In this document: piece by piece, positions 12,056 to 23,763 of the stretch
How the letters are laid out: each line of letters begins with the position of its first letter
How positions within the stretch are numbered: the stretch's first letter is position 1
Origin: Oncomelania hupensis
Lineage: Eukaryota; Mollusca; Gastropoda; Littorinimorpha; Pomatiopsidae
Direction: 5' to 3'
Assembly: GCA_036898135.1 (NCBI GenBank)
Contig: CM072516.1
Span: 26,120,062-26,184,061 of the forward strand
DNA length: 64,000 bases
Made by a program: the position numbers and the translations under genes
Notes under the pieces: model-generated
The model's database searches: none
Told to the model about the DNA's origin: nothing
Seen by the model: only the letters and a program-made list of their open reading frames with translations

Positions 12056-12439
12056 GATGTATGTTAACAGTTCAGTTACTATTTAAATTTGTCACCGACC
12101 ATAATTATTTTCTGCATATTACTGTAACAAAGAAGCCTTTAAAAAAAACAACCAAACAAACAAACCATACTACATCTATTTTGGTGAGTTTTGATTTCAT
12201 CATCGAGGAAGCATTAGCAAAATCGAGACAACTTCTTGTTGGCTACATCAGATAAAGTGGGTTCCTCCAATTGACTAATTTTCTTGTAAGCTTACCATAT
12301 ATAGTTTTATGATAAATATTATTATAACCTTAACCCCATCACCCATCCTTTGCTCTCCCCTCCTCCCTCCCTCTCTCGTTTCTTATTCATTAACAAATGT
12401 CTGATTTTATTTTGTATGATGGCGGGTGTTTAGAATAAT

Positions 12440-12497
12440 TGCGTGAGCACTGCGCTTTGAACTGATATTGTTCATTGGGAAAAAGTGCTATATAAAT

Positions 12498-12592
<95 letters not shown>
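12440..12592 (+). mobile_element. Retroposon 3' end with (ATT)n tail
   Basis: AAAAGTGCTATATAAATAGT runs directly into a long (ATT)n array (about 12501-12591). The same GCGC/GTGCTATATAAAT-to-(ATT)n arrangement marks the 3' end of the LINE at 49594-50460, so I read the microsatellite as an expanded tail. Confidence 0.6.
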
Positions 12593-12593
<1 letters not shown>

Positions 12594-13071
12594 CGAATTA
12601 CGGAAATTATGCTCTGATTCATTATCTACTTTTATTGGCGTTTGTAAAAAAAAAATGTTTATAATGATTGCGGTCTACTTGTTTATAAAGGGACATAACT
12701 TGGCAGTGTGTGTATTGTTGTTTGTGTGTGCTTGTGTGTGGGTGTGCTTGTGTGGGTAGAGTTTATTTTATTGTAACTGTGTGTTTAATTCGCGTTTTCT
12801 TTTTTAAATTATTTTTAATTATTATTTTTTATGATATTGTCTAATCTAAAATTCAGCTAGTTTCGGTTCGCATTGTTGTTAAAATAACATTAATGGCAAA
12901 GCTTATTGAGTAGTTTCAGTCTGAGTTGCACCAAAGCATTGTTTTTACCCGCAAGGTTGATGTCCACACAAATTTTTTTTTTTTCATAGGCCTACCCTTT
13001 AGGGTTACAATAAATCCAATATATAATATGAAGGACCTAATGGAATGAAACGGTTGAATTAACGACTGCTC

Positions 13072-13072
<1 letters not shown>
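12593..13072. other. Unannotated AT-rich spacer
   Basis: Nothing supported beyond a short TG-rich stretch near 12705-12755. Confidence 0.5.
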
Positions 13073-13144
<72 letters not shown>

Positions 13145-13232
13145 TCTTTCTGCCTGTCTCTCTCATATTCAAACACGCGCGCAAACACGCACCAACACTA
13201 CTAATATCACCACACACACACACACACACACC
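13073..13232. repeat. (CT)n and (CA)n microsatellites
   Basis: A (CT)n tract (13073-13138) and a (CA)n tract (13208-13232) flank a short unique segment. Confidence 0.95.
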
Positions 13233-13589
13233 ATAGCATTGTTTGACCATGAGTAAGACTGGTAAGCTAGCACTGAGATTATTATTGCAAACGTAGGCTG
13301 CACTTCCTGCATTTACGTTTGACACCCACAGTGAAGACTGGCCATGCCGAGCCGTAGCGAATTCATTGATGACCTGTGCCAGGATGCGGGAGTGTCGGCG
13401 AGCCTAATTGGACTAGATATGAGCAATTTTTGTTTTTAATTTCAACTTGTAGTACTTACATTTTGGATTAGTTTTAGCTCACTCTACAGTGTCTCTGTGG
13501 TTGCTGGTGTTTTTCTCTTGTGTGAGTTACGGACTGATTGGGATATTATATTTTGTAAAAATTCCGTTTGTGTGTACACTTACTAAATT

Positions 13590-13650
13590 ATTGGAATGCT
13601 TCCGTGTGCTCTAACCACAATGCGATTTCGCAACCCAGCATAGTTTAATA
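13590..13650 (-). mobile_element. tRNA-like SINE head fragment
   Basis: TTGGAATG..GTGTGCTCTAACCACA.TGCGATT is shared with 20125-20185. On the minus strand it reads as an A-box-like GCGAAATCGCATTGTGGTTAGAGC. Confidence 0.5.
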
Positions 13651-13659
13651 TTTTATATA

Positions 13660-15249
13660 CACTAAGTGTGTGTGTGTGTGTTTGCGTGTGTGTGCGTGAT
13701 GGTTTGGTTTATATTCCGTTCTTAAATTTGCTTTTTTATATGTTCCTACGGCTTAATACTCCCTCCTGATACTGTGACATTACGTTAGTCAAAGATATTT
13801 CGCCTGTCTTGCACCGAGTTACTCTTAAGTATGTGAGTAATGAAACGTCTAGCATTGCTGTCTGGGCTTTAATTTAAGGATTGTGTCAAAAAGTTTCTGC
13901 TTAGTGTTATAAACCAGGCAGATTGCTAATCGGAAACTTCTCTTGACTTTGTTGTGCGGTGAGCGAGCTTCCTATTTCCTGTGTTCGTGTCTGAGTCTGT
14001 TCCACTTGGTAGTTTTAGTCTCAATCTCAATGGTCTGTTCTAATTCTGTGTCATTCGCTGGGTGTCCTAAGTTCCATTCATGCATAAGTGTGTGTGTGCG
14101 TGTTAGTGTGTTTGTGTGTGCGTGCGTGTGTGTGTGGTTTCTATTTATTTCATTTAGAATTTGGTTTATATAATAACACTGTCTATATATGCCCTTTGTC
14201 TGTTTAGGGATTTTTCTGTGAGTAGCTATCTAGACCCACTCTTCTTACAGTCTAAATCTCAGTGGTCTATAATGCTTTCTATTCGTATTTTAGTACTTCT
14301 TCTTTCTCTATTAAATAGTCTCAATCTCAATGGGCAGTTCCAAATCTGTTTTATCGTTATCCTCTCTATCAAACGTCTAGGTCTACTTCCTTAATTTCTT
14401 CCTCGGGCCATTCACTGTTTATACCACGGGAATGGAACACAAGGTTTTCTTGATTAAACATACTTGCGTGCACCAGACTCTTTCATCGCTCAGTAGAACC
14501 CTAGCTTCTGTGGATTTAAAGATGCCAAAAACGCTTGTTGGTTTCCTATCCTATCCTAGTTTAAGGTTATTAAATCACCTATTATTGTTACGGTTGTTTC
14601 GATTTGTAAAAAGGCATCACGTCAATAAAACGTGTAAGTCTAGGTAAAACAAATGTGCACTTAGGCAACGTAGTTGTATCTTTCGAAAAAAATGAAGCAT
14701 TATCTAGGTTTAATGACAAATATCCATTACGTCAGCTGTGCTATATATCTATATGTCAAATTCTTTTTCTTTGACCGATTGCGCGACGGTTCTGGTGAGG
14801 TTTGGCCTCTACAGTGCATTAGAAATCCACTCCATATAGTCTATCGAAATGACCCAGACATGATTTACCGTAGGTAGACCATTAGTGATGACGTTGGGTG
14901 GTGACATTTAGTGAGAGGATAATTATGACGTATTTGTGGACAAAACAACGTTTGCAGCTAATGGATTATATCTTAGGCCTTTTGACCTGCTACATGGTCC
15001 AGAAATGCATGAAACGGGTTAATGGCATACTAACTAATAGATAAAAATGCAGACAATCACGCAATCACGTCATGCGTAATCAACCTAAGGTTTTAATGTA
15101 CTGTAAGCATTTATATAGAGGTAGACCTTTTTGTTTCAGTATCTGTAAAAAGTCAGCATTCCCCATTGGTCAGTTTTAGATTTACGTTTTGGACAAATGA
15201 TGAAGGGAACCATTGGCCGGTTATCGAAATGCCGAATGTCTATTGAGCT
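13660..15249. other. Unannotated spacer
   Basis: (TG)n tracts at 13666-13700 and 14089-14136; several short open frames without motifs. The segments at 14022 and 14321 share TAGTCTCAATCTCAATGG, hinting at a diverged internal duplication. Confidence 0.45.
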
Positions 15250-16418
15250 TATTGTATGTTGCTGTGTATCTGCAACCCCGTTTGTGAAATGTTGAAATTT
15301 TCCGATGACACTACCCTCGAAGGTCTGATCTCCGATACGGACGAGACTGCGTATCGGGAAGAGGTTCGAAGAATGGTTGGCTGGTGCTCGGACAACGACC
15401 TGGAACTAAACGTCTCGAAGACAAAAGAAGTCGTGATTCGACTTTCGCCGAATATAAGGTCCCGGTATTGCCCCTTGTCATCAATGGGGCCGTTGAGCAG
15501 TGTGTGCTCGTTCAAATTTCTGGTTCCATCATCTCGAGCGACCTTTGGAATAATAACACCACGTCTATTGTAAAAAAGTGCCAACAGCGTCTCCACTTTC
15601 TGAGACAGCTGCGAAAGTTCGGTATGTCTAGTAAAATTATGGCACAGTTCTATCGCGCGGTGATAGAGAGCATTTTGTGCTTCTCTATCACTGTCTGGTA
15701 CCAGCACAACCGCGATAGAAAAGAAACAGCTCGAGCGCATCTGTTAAGATGCCTCTAAAATAGCTGGTCGACTTCCCATCTGTCGCCTCCATTTTCACAA
15801 CGCGAATGAAACGGAAAACGGAAAAGACAGTCTGCGATCCATCACACCCAGCCAACAGTCTCTTCGAGCTTCTGCCCTCTGGCCGTCGGTTCCGTGCTTT
15901 AAGAGCCAGAACTTCTCGATTCAGAAACAGTTTCTTAGACGTTGTCCTCAGTAAAAAGGCATCACCAAATATAAATGATCTGTATAAACTGAAAAACTCA
16001 TTACCATTGCTTGATTTGTACCTTTGTGAAATAGGAGTATGCTATGCTGTGTATGTGTGTGTGCTTGTGTGTGTTGTGTTATGTTGTGGTGTATGAGATC
16101 TGGATGTGAAGCCTAACATTCTTAATAAAAATCTCATTTTATTTAATGCTGTTAAATTGTTTTAATGCTGTATTTTGTTTTACGTTGCAGTGTGTGTTTG
16201 ACTCCATAACTTTATATGACTGATGAGTGATGTATGTTTAACAATGTGTTATATCTTAGGCCTTTAGTGATGTATATGTTGTATGCCAATGAAGTGTAAT
16301 GACATGAATGCATGTGTGACTGTGCAAGAAAGGACGTAATCATTGTCGCCATGCACACAAAATCCTTGTAAGTTTTTACTTGGTTAATAAATATTTTATC
16401 TTTATCTTATCTTATCTT
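15250..16418 (+). mobile_element. Rex1-like LINE 3' portion, pseudogenised
   Basis: Reverse-transcriptase remnants begin with KFSDDTTLEGLIS, where the catalytic FADD has become FSDD. They continue with WCSDNDLELNVSKTKEVVI, then in another frame QQRLHFLRQLRKFGMSSKI and VIESILCFSITVWY. A third frame has DPSHPANSLFELLPSGRRF followed by RTSRFRNSF. This order and wording match Rex1/Babar-type reverse transcriptases. At least two frameshifts break it. The 3' untranslated region ends in a (TTATC)n tail at 16398-16418. Confidence 0.85.
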
Positions 16419-16446
16419 GCGTTTCAGCTGGAAGTCAGCCTGTGTG

Positions 16447-16484
<38 letters not shown>

Positions 16485-16559
16485 ATTTCTGTTTGTCTTT
16501 CTGTCTGTCTCTCTCTGTCTCGCTCTTTCTATCTCTCTCTTTCTCTCTGTCTCTCTCTG

Positions 16560-16626
<67 letters not shown>

Positions 16627-16737
16627 ATCTATGTATTTCTGTTTGTCTTTCTGTCTGTCTCTCTCTGTCTCGCTCTTTCTATCTCTCTCTTTCTCTCTGT
16701 CTCTCTCTGTATCTCTTTCTCTCTCTCGCTCTATCTC
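16447..16737. repeat. CT-rich array with ~150-bp tandem duplication
   Basis: A segment beginning GTATTTCTGTTTGTCTTTCT occurs at 16482 and again at 16632 inside (CT)n. The block between them was therefore duplicated as a unit. Confidence 0.9.
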
Positions 16738-16920
16738 GCGGCATGGATAGCTCAGTCGTCAGAGCGCACGACTTGTGTACGTGCGTCTCGGGCGACGTGG
16801 GTTCGAATCCTGACTTCAGCAAACTATTTTGTGATTGCTGGATAGTAGTGGCCAGCGCTTTGAGAAGGTCTCTGAGCTTGTAAGTGCGCTATATAAGAGT
16901 AATCTCTTTCTTTCTTTCTA
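16738..16920 (+). mobile_element. tRNA-derived SINE
   Basis: Box A (TGGATAGCTCAGTCGTCAGA) and box B (GGGTTCGAATCC) are well preserved. The body then runs through CCAGCGCTTTGAGAAGGTCT to a GTGCGCTATATAAGAG 3' end and a (TTTC)n tail. It is too long and unpaired at the ends to be a tRNA gene. A minus-strand copy lies at 45650-45824. Confidence 0.85.
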
Positions 16921-17390
16921 TCTGTGAGGTAATTCAAGTCTGGTACACAAACTTTCATAATAAACCAAGAAGTAATGTGTGCGTATCGTTCCATTGTTTC
17001 AGGTTGACGGACTGAAGTGCAGAAGAAGACAATGAGACACATGGTGAGATCGCTGCTGTCAACAACTAACTGGATAAGTGTTTTCACGCAGCTCAGCGAC
17101 CAGCCACTTAAATAGCCAGGAAAAATAATGTTAAACTTAAACTTTCAAGATTGTGACACTACAGTTAATAACACTTCTATAGCTGTTAAGGATTCAAAGT
17201 ACATACTTGTGGATCAGGAGAGATTTGTTTTTAGGTTTAGTAAAGTTCTGAGCTCAAGGAGGCTTTAATTGTAGACAAAGGACTCGCTAAACTTCAAGAG
17301 AAACTGTGTTTGGTTTTACCTGTGACATTGACAATGAGGTGAAGGACAACAGCAAAGGCCATAGCTTACTTTAATTTAGATTTGTTTGGA
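16921..17390. other. Spacer upstream of the host gene
   Basis: No repeat or gene recognised. Confidence 0.45.
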
Positions 17391-17643
17391 CACTTTATTA
17401 TCCCTTTTTATCGGGAAATTCTGGGCCGCCTCCCATGTATTTCTGAAATTTTGATGGGGGAGCTAACAGGAGTACCCGAAGAAAACACCCCCAGGACGTT
17501 TCCCAAGTCGATAGTAAATAATATTTGGAGAAACGTAACGCCCAGAGACGGGCTCGATCCCACACCTGTCAGGCGACATTGATTTCTAGCCTGTGGACAA
17601 GGCAAGTTAGTCCCGCCTTAGACCACTCGGCCACAACGCTCGC
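17391..17643 (-). mobile_element. tRNA-Leu/Ser-like SINE with Nin-DC core
   Basis: The minus strand starts GCGAGCGTTGTGGCCGAGTG (box A). It continues through GGTGTGGGATCGAGCCC (box B) and GTTTTCTTCGGGTACTCC (Nin-DC-like core) to GGGAAACTCTGG-type and TTATTATCCC 3' sequence. Sister copies are at 25081-25400 (+), 44931-45238 (-) and 48360-48565 (+). It lies just upstream of the host-gene promoter. Confidence 0.85.
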
Positions 17644-17740
17644 GAGGTCTTCAAGCATTGTGAATACAAGACGTTTTGTTTGTGTGATACCTGAAAACCA
17701 GACGCAGTCCACTTGAATTGAACTGACCTCATGTGAAAGC

Positions 17741-17748
17741 TATAAAAG
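17741..17748 (+). promoter_or_regulatory. TATA box candidate for the CABIT gene
   Basis: GCTATAAAAGGC is a consensus TATA element 166 bp upstream of the ATG at 17907. It implies transcription starting near 17770 and a leader of about 135 nt. No transcript evidence is available. Confidence 0.5.
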
Positions 17749-17906
17749 GCCAAGGTCATCCCATTGATGACCAGATCACTCAATACAAACCATAGTTCTT
17801 TGAATAGCCAAAGGTCTTGTAATCGAACTCGAATACTAGCCACGGCCAAAGGCCATGCTCTTGGGTCTTAACAGCTATTTTCTTTGAGGTCGTCAGGGCT
17901 GTCACC

Positions 17907-18396
17907 ATGGGTCGACGGAAAACTAGCGCGACCGAGCAAGACGGAGGGACTTCAAGAGATTCGCCATCTCCTCCTCCTCCTCCTATTCCGAATCTTGTGG
18001 CACTGCCGCCTGTGGAATGGGAGGAGACCTCGCAGAGTCTGGGTCCCATCCTGCGACACAATTCTCTCCCCTTGGTGGTGATGTGTGACCGCCGTTGTCT
18101 TCCTTGCATGGAGAGCGTGAACTTTGACTTTTCGCAGCCGCTGATGCTGCACACGCGTCGCACGGTGCGGAAAGTCGTCGCCTCTAACATCATGCCCGCT
18201 CCTTCCCCCAAACAACAACAACCGCAGCAACACCCGTCACCACGCCAACTACAACAGCAGCAGCGTCCACTATCAAAAGACATTGACGTTGGCCAGACGA
18301 CAGACACATACTCAGATGCTGGACCAACATCACCATCATCGTCACTACCACTAAAAGAAGTTGGGGACCATTTACTGATCCCAGAGGACTACAAAG
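17907..18396 (+). CDS. CABIT-domain protein, coding exon 1 (partial gene)
   Basis: The exon encodes 163 codons plus one base. The ATG has a strong context (GTCACCATGG). After a basic start (MGRRKTS) comes a proline run (residues 19-28). Then NSLPLVVMCDRRCLPCMES and VNFDFSQPLMLHTRRTVRK (about 52-89) read like the first half of a CABIT domain, the globular module of THEMIS and GAREM signalling adaptors. A Gln/Pro-rich insert (98-120) and a Ser-rich segment interrupt it before HLLIPEDYKG. The exon stops at a GTTAGT donor (18397). Joining to 39327 gives the hallmark DYKGWFAVL with correct phase. A role in tyrosine-kinase or MAPK signalling is inferred from the family only. The rest of the gene is unresolved, so THEMIS-like versus GAREM-like cannot be decided. 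Confidence 0.8.
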
Positions 18397-18819
18397 GTTA
18401 GTGCTGCCTGTTGAAAAACAAGTCTGACGTACGGTGAACCGACAATATGAATGCCGTAAATTACAATCCCTTCTCCCATCATCTCTGATCACACTCGGGT
18501 TGAGAGAATATACTATATAGAACAATCAATAATTATGTATTGCTCGATAAAACACAGAATCACGATTTGATTATCTGCTTTTGATACCTAGAACTCGACG
18601 CACAGAGATCGTAAAATATCTAAGATCTAATTTATAAAACATTGAATTTAAGCAGAAGAAACATATAATTATGGACTGTTATCACTTTAATACTGTGACT
18701 TGTTATCTTCGAGCAAGAGCGCTAGTCTCGATCACCAATGCTGAAGTTTTTAGTGCCGTATGAAATGCTTGGATTGGAAAGGATGCGAAATGTTAAACTT
18801 TTACGTGAGGCTTTTCAGG

Positions 18820-19193
18820 TCACGGAGCGTTTTCTCCGGGTACTCCAGTTTTTTTCCCCTTCCTTAGTAATGGTAGTTTAACTGCAGACAATCTAAAATT
18901 TCACAAATTACTAAACTCATTTCCTTCCCGTTGTGCAATAGCTGTCTTCCTGCAACATGTTGCTTTCTTCCCTTCCTTAATAATGTTATTTTGGTTGCAG
19001 ACAATCTCAACTTTCATAAATGCAAAACTTATTTCTTTTCCGTTTTCTAAAAGCTACCTTCTTGCCTTTACATCACGTGTTTGAGTGATAGATGTATGTT
19101 GTGTTAAATGTGAGCGAACATGTGTGTTGAATTCAGATCGTTACAGATCGCCGCCCTTTGAGTCTGGTTTAGGAATAAGGTTCGCATAGCATC

Positions 19194-19263
<70 letters not shown>
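18820..19263 (+). mobile_element. Nin-DC SINE with internal duplication and (ATT)n tail
   Basis: GTTTTCTCCGGGTACTCCAG at about 18830 is a clear Nin-DC-like core. Downstream a segment of about 117 bp is duplicated: TTCCTTAGTAATG..GCAGACAATCT near 18858 and TTCCTTAATAATG..GCAGACAATCT near 18975. The 3' end CAGATCGCCGCCCTTTGAGT resembles tails at 36660 and 43090 and runs into (ATT)n (19198-19263). The tRNA head is not recognisable. Confidence 0.65.
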
Positions 19264-19712
19264 TGTTGCTACTTTTTCTTCCTAGTACTAACTCTAGGCC
19301 AAACCCATGTCCAAACCCTAACCCGAACAATTATTTTAGGATGGGTTAGGGTTAGTTTTAGTCATGGGGTGACGTTACGTTTAACGTGTAACATTTACCG
19401 TGCTTTTTCTATCCTACGTTATTGTGCTATTATTATTGATTGTAAGGAATATAATTTCTTGTCAGGTTGGGATGGGGGAGGGGAGGTGAGCGTTGTTTTT
19501 ATTAGTGGACATAAGAAATAAATTCCTAAAGAATGTATATATAATTGCACAGGGACTGCAGACGCGGTGCTTGGAAAGAATGCTGTCGTACAATGTACAG
19601 TGCTGTAGTTTACATACACCGATTTAAGACGCCGAGTATGTAGTGGAGGTGTGTCTAGAATTTCGGTACGCTCACTGAAGTCAATCTCTCACTATAAAAG
19701 CCGCTTGTTGTT

Positions 19713-19860
19713 ACTATTGGCAGCTATATCGTCCCCTATACGCTTATGTGTCCGGGGACGTTAATATATATTCAACTTCAACTATTGGCAGCAGTTAGTC
19801 CTCTATATGCTCATAGTGTCCGGGGACGTTAATCTACATACCTACCTACCTATTGGCAGC
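19713..19860 (+). mobile_element. Two retroposon tails inserted at one target site
   Basis: Two copies of the ATACGC..GTGTCCGGGGACGTTAAT tail lie between three copies of (A)CTATTGGCAGC (19713-19724, 19781-19792, 19850-19860). Their different terminal repeats (TTCAACTTCAA-type and CTACCTACC) show independent insertions. Confidence 0.8.
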
Positions 19861-20039
19861 ATATTGTGTAAGGTAGATGCTTTCGCCGCGTAATAATATA
19901 TCTTCCTCACTGCTTTACAGTCGCCTTTTCTAAAAAGAGTCAGGTACCTATTAACAGGTGTAGGGAGGAGAGGGGGATTGAGGAAGGCGGAAGAGGGGAA
20001 GGGGGGGGAGAGAGGGGCAAATGGAGTGTTGTTTCATTA

Positions 20040-20195
20040 TTTTTGTGTCTGTTAGTGGTTGCATCCAAACACTATCTGGTCCCATCCAAGTCGATAAACA
20101 GAATCGACCATGCTTAACATCTTACGAAATAATTGGAATGTGGCGTGTGCTCTAACCACAGTGCGATTGCGCCACTAAGCATATTTTATTATTTG
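20040..20195 (-). mobile_element. tRNA-derived SINE (second head type)
   Basis: The minus strand reads GCTTAGTGGCGCAATCGCAC then TGTGGTTAGAGC. Further on is a B-box-like GGTCGATTCTG and CGACTTGGATGGGACC. The head is shared with 13590-13650. Confidence 0.55.
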
Positions 20196-20410
20196 TACTG
20201 AAAACACTGCACATGCGGATTCTATCTGGATCCAGTATAGCATCTTTGAGTTAGGATTTCCAACCCCTTTACAATGCGAATCAAGTTTTATAACGTATTT
20301 TGTTGTTCTTGGTGTCCGTGTCTCTGTTAAATGTGTTTCGTTATAACCCAGCACAATCCCCATACCTTAAGTTAATACACGATATTAAAGAAGATGTGTG
20401 TAATACAACA

Positions 20411-20683
20411 CCTATCCTATCCTATCCTGTCCCATAACCCGAAGGTCGTAGGGGCACCACAGATGATCGTTTAACCAGCATACTCCATCTTTCTCTGTCC
20501 TCAGCAGCCCTCATGGCTTCGCTCAGTGTCAAACCAGTCCATTCTCGAATGTTGTCCTCCCACCTCTTTTTCGGTCTCCCCCTTCTTCTACCTCCTTGCA
20601 CTGTGCCTTGCAGAATGGTCTTTGCAAGGCTGATGATCTGGTGACGTGGCCATGCCATCGGAGTTTCCGTTTCTTCACCACAC
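20411..20683 (-). mobile_element. Non-LTR retrotransposon 3' end, copy B
   Basis: The (CCTAT)n start and CATAACCCGAAGGTCGTAGG are shared with copies A and C. On the minus strand it encodes SLAKTILQGTVQGGRRRGR then KKRWEDNIREWTGLTLSEA, an intact version of the family's C-terminus. It is 5'-truncated near 20683, beyond which sequence is unrelated. Confidence 0.85.
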
Positions 20684-21222
20684 AACGCCATATTGTTTGA
20701 AAATATTTCGGAGATTGTTTTCCTCCATCTCCAGTTCTTCATCTAAAAATGGGCAGGGCATAATGACGAAGTAAGCATAATTTGTGTTAATATGAGACAA
20801 AAATTAAAGAAAAATAGCAGAGCAATGCTTCTGACTCAGAAGGTTGTCGCGGTAAATTAATTTGCCATGCTCATGTCTTGTTTTGTGCGTGATATAATGT
20901 TTGCAACTGGGTCGGGATTTGTATGGTTTTACACTGTGAGTTTGTGGAAGCGTAAATGTTTAATGAAAAAGCGGGACTCTCTGACAGCAGAATATAGAAT
21001 GTCTGCTGCAGTATGACTTTCACCCATCCCACAGTGAAATATGAGTTATATCATTCAAATAGGAGTATGGTAAGAGTCAATAAAATACTGTTTAGAAATT
21101 ATTGTTTTGAATATCGTCCAGTTTGGTTTCTCTGTTAGTTAAAAAAAAAAACAATCCTGCAGTGTAAGCTTTCTTTTTTTTTCTTTTTTTTTTGTACTTT
21201 CGTTGATGATTCATAATTTAAC

Positions 21223-21258
<36 letters not shown>

Positions 21259-21890
21259 TACCCTGGTTAGGCCTATTACTATGCAACGCCCACAGCATAA
21301 GAGATTTTGGGCTATAAACAGCGACCGGAAACTTAAAGGGCAGGTGATCCCAGATGTTTACTTGTTCCACCTGGAATTCCCAGCCCTGGAATCCGCCTGC
21401 ATCTTCTCGGCCAAAATATGAAACCACTGATTGAAAACAAAAAAAATTCACCCTCCGTCTTTTCCTGCACTGGAATACGTGTAAATGGGCCGATTACATG
21501 CTATAGATTCCAGAGACAGGCGCTCGACATTGTAAACATTGGAAATAACTTAAATTAAACTTAAATTTATAATAGAAGTGGCGCAGTCAGTAAATGAAGC
21601 ATTATTTTGTGCCAGAGACCATCCGATGTAGTGTCATTAAAGTTTAATGATTAAACTTTCTTTGAAAAGATTAAAAACCTATGTCACTGACACCTCTCTC
21701 ACTTCCTAATTGTTGCGGGAAAAAACGTTAACTGTTACCTTTACCTTTAAAAATAAATACTTAATTAATTATTTATTTATTTATTATTATATTATTATTA
21801 TTGTTATTATTATTATTATGATCATGATGATGACGATGATGATGATGATGAGTAGTAGTAGGAGCAGCAGCAGCAGCAGCTCACCATACC
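20684..21890. other. Unannotated spacer
   Basis: It contains a 35-bp poly-T run (21223-21257) and (ATT)/(ATG)/(AGT)n trinucleotides at 21784-21880. No gene. Confidence 0.5.
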
Positions 21891-22693
21891 TATGACGGCT
21901 TACTAGCGCCAAAACTGAGTTACCAGTATTACGAGATAATTGAAATTACCACGTGTTCTGTTTAATTTGTAGAAATATTAGTAATCCATTAATAATTATC
22001 AGTACTTGCCACTCCTTCCTAGCGCCAAAACATGATAATTACAAATATCACGAGATAATTACAAATATCATGGGATAATTACAATCATCAAGGGATAATT
22101 ACAACTATCTTTTAAAAATTACATTTGCGTGATCATGTTTAATTTTCAGTTTTGGCTCTAGCAGTCTATCTGAAAATGTGCCAAAACCAACAATTGTAAT
22201 TTTGACTTGATAATTACAATTTTTTGTGTTAATTGTAAATATATCGTTGATATTTGTAGTTATCCCATGATATTTGTAATTATTAGGTTTTGGCGCTAGT
22301 AGGACGTCAAATATGTGAATTACAAAGAACGCGTGTTAATCTCCATTATCACTTATACCTGTAAATGCAAGTTTTGGAGCCATTTAGCCGCCTGAGCCAG
22401 AATTAAACATGGAATTAAACATGATCACGTAAAAATTGTAATTATCAAGTAAAAATAGTAATTATTATGTGATATTTACAATCTTCGGTTTTGGCGCATT
22501 TCCAGCCGGATTGCTAGAGCCAAAACTTAAAATTAAACATGATTACGCGAAGATATTTGTAATTTTGCAATGATATTGTAATTAGCACTTGAGAATTGTG
22601 ATTACCCCTTGATAATTGTAATTACCCCTTGATAATTGTAATTATCCCAAGATATTTGTAATCATCAGGTTTTGGCACTAGTAGACCGTCATA
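21891..22693. mobile_element. ~800-bp element built of inverted GCGCCAAAAC / GATAATTAC motifs
   Basis: The ends are inverted repeats: TATGACGGCTTACTAGCGCC at 21891, and a right end whose complement is TATGACGGTCTACTAGTGCC. Inside, the AGCGCCAAAAC motif recurs about nine times in both orientations. Between them are many GATAATTACAA / TTGTAATTATC copies. CTCACC occurs at 21880-21885 and 22694-22699 and could be a target duplication, though the left copy is five bases away from the repeat. It encodes nothing. Confidence 0.7.
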
Positions 22694-23729
22694 CTCACCG
22701 GTGTACTGAATAATGCTTAATCTTCTACCATCCCTGTGTTGCTTATGTTTCGCACCGGTTGGCATTTTCTGTAAGGCGCGTTATGTAAGCCCTAATAATA
22801 TAAAGCATGTTACAAATATCTGAGTCAATATTACTGTGCACATCGAGATACACAGTATTGTAGTTCAGGACAAAGTGATATTGGATAGCTCAGAATACTA
22901 GAGGGTTGCACTTGGGAGTGTGGACTGAATATGTAGAGCACACGAAATCAATGTCATTCTGTACGAAACCGACCATCAACAGTTTACTTTTATTTCCGCA
23001 TTGAGGCTAGGCCAGGCCTTCTCCGATCCCCTCTGTCCCATATACGCAACGTGTACGGGGACGTTAATCTACTCAAGTCCCCTCGCCTCCCTCCCCTCAC
23101 CCTTTCCACCATCACCTTTGACCTTGTAAACTATATGGCTATAGTAAACAGGATTATTAGCATTTAAGGCTGCTTTCCAAGAAATTTAGGTGAAATCAAA
23201 TCTAGGGTATAAGAAGACCTAAATTTGAGTGTTTTATTTGTGAATGTATTTATTTGTGTATACATTATTTATTAATTTAGTTAAAATGTATTGCTATTTT
23301 GTGAGCTGTTCTTATTTTCCAGAATCACGTGGCGTTCTTTGGTTTGCAAAGTGCATGTTTGTGTGGCTGGGTGGGGGAATAAAGGGAAAAAGGGAATGGG
23401 TAAGAAGGAGGGGTTGAGCAGAATAGGGAGAGTGGCGGGGGAGGGGGAGGGGAGGGATTAGTCAGGCCAGATAAGATGTCCCTTTCTTCCTCTTTGTTGA
23501 GTTACTAACCTCAAGGTTTTAACTTTACTTTCACTTTCAGAGAACCTTTTAATAATAAAGAAGAGGGCTTTCTTTTCGTGCTGGCTTAATATTATATTTG
23601 TTTTGTCCCCCACTGATAATATTTTATGCACGATAGAAGGATATTGTTGGGAGTGCAAAGTCACGATGAAAACGGCACATAAACTAAAAAAATAACATTG
23701 TGCCCCGGCAACGCAGGGGAGAGAGGGAC

Positions 23730-23763
<34 letters not shown>

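Noticed and set aside
16380..16883. Open frames of Ser/Leu/Cys/Val in CT repeats
   Set aside because: Microsatellite artefacts with no coding signature.
17884..18525. Overlapping frames on both strands of exon 1
   Set aside because: Only the frame from 17907 has Kozak context, a CABIT-like pattern and a donor that joins exon 2 in phase.
19305..19360. Telomeric or subtelomeric sequence
   Set aside because: Only two short CCCTAA / TTAGGG stretches in inverted orientation; no array.
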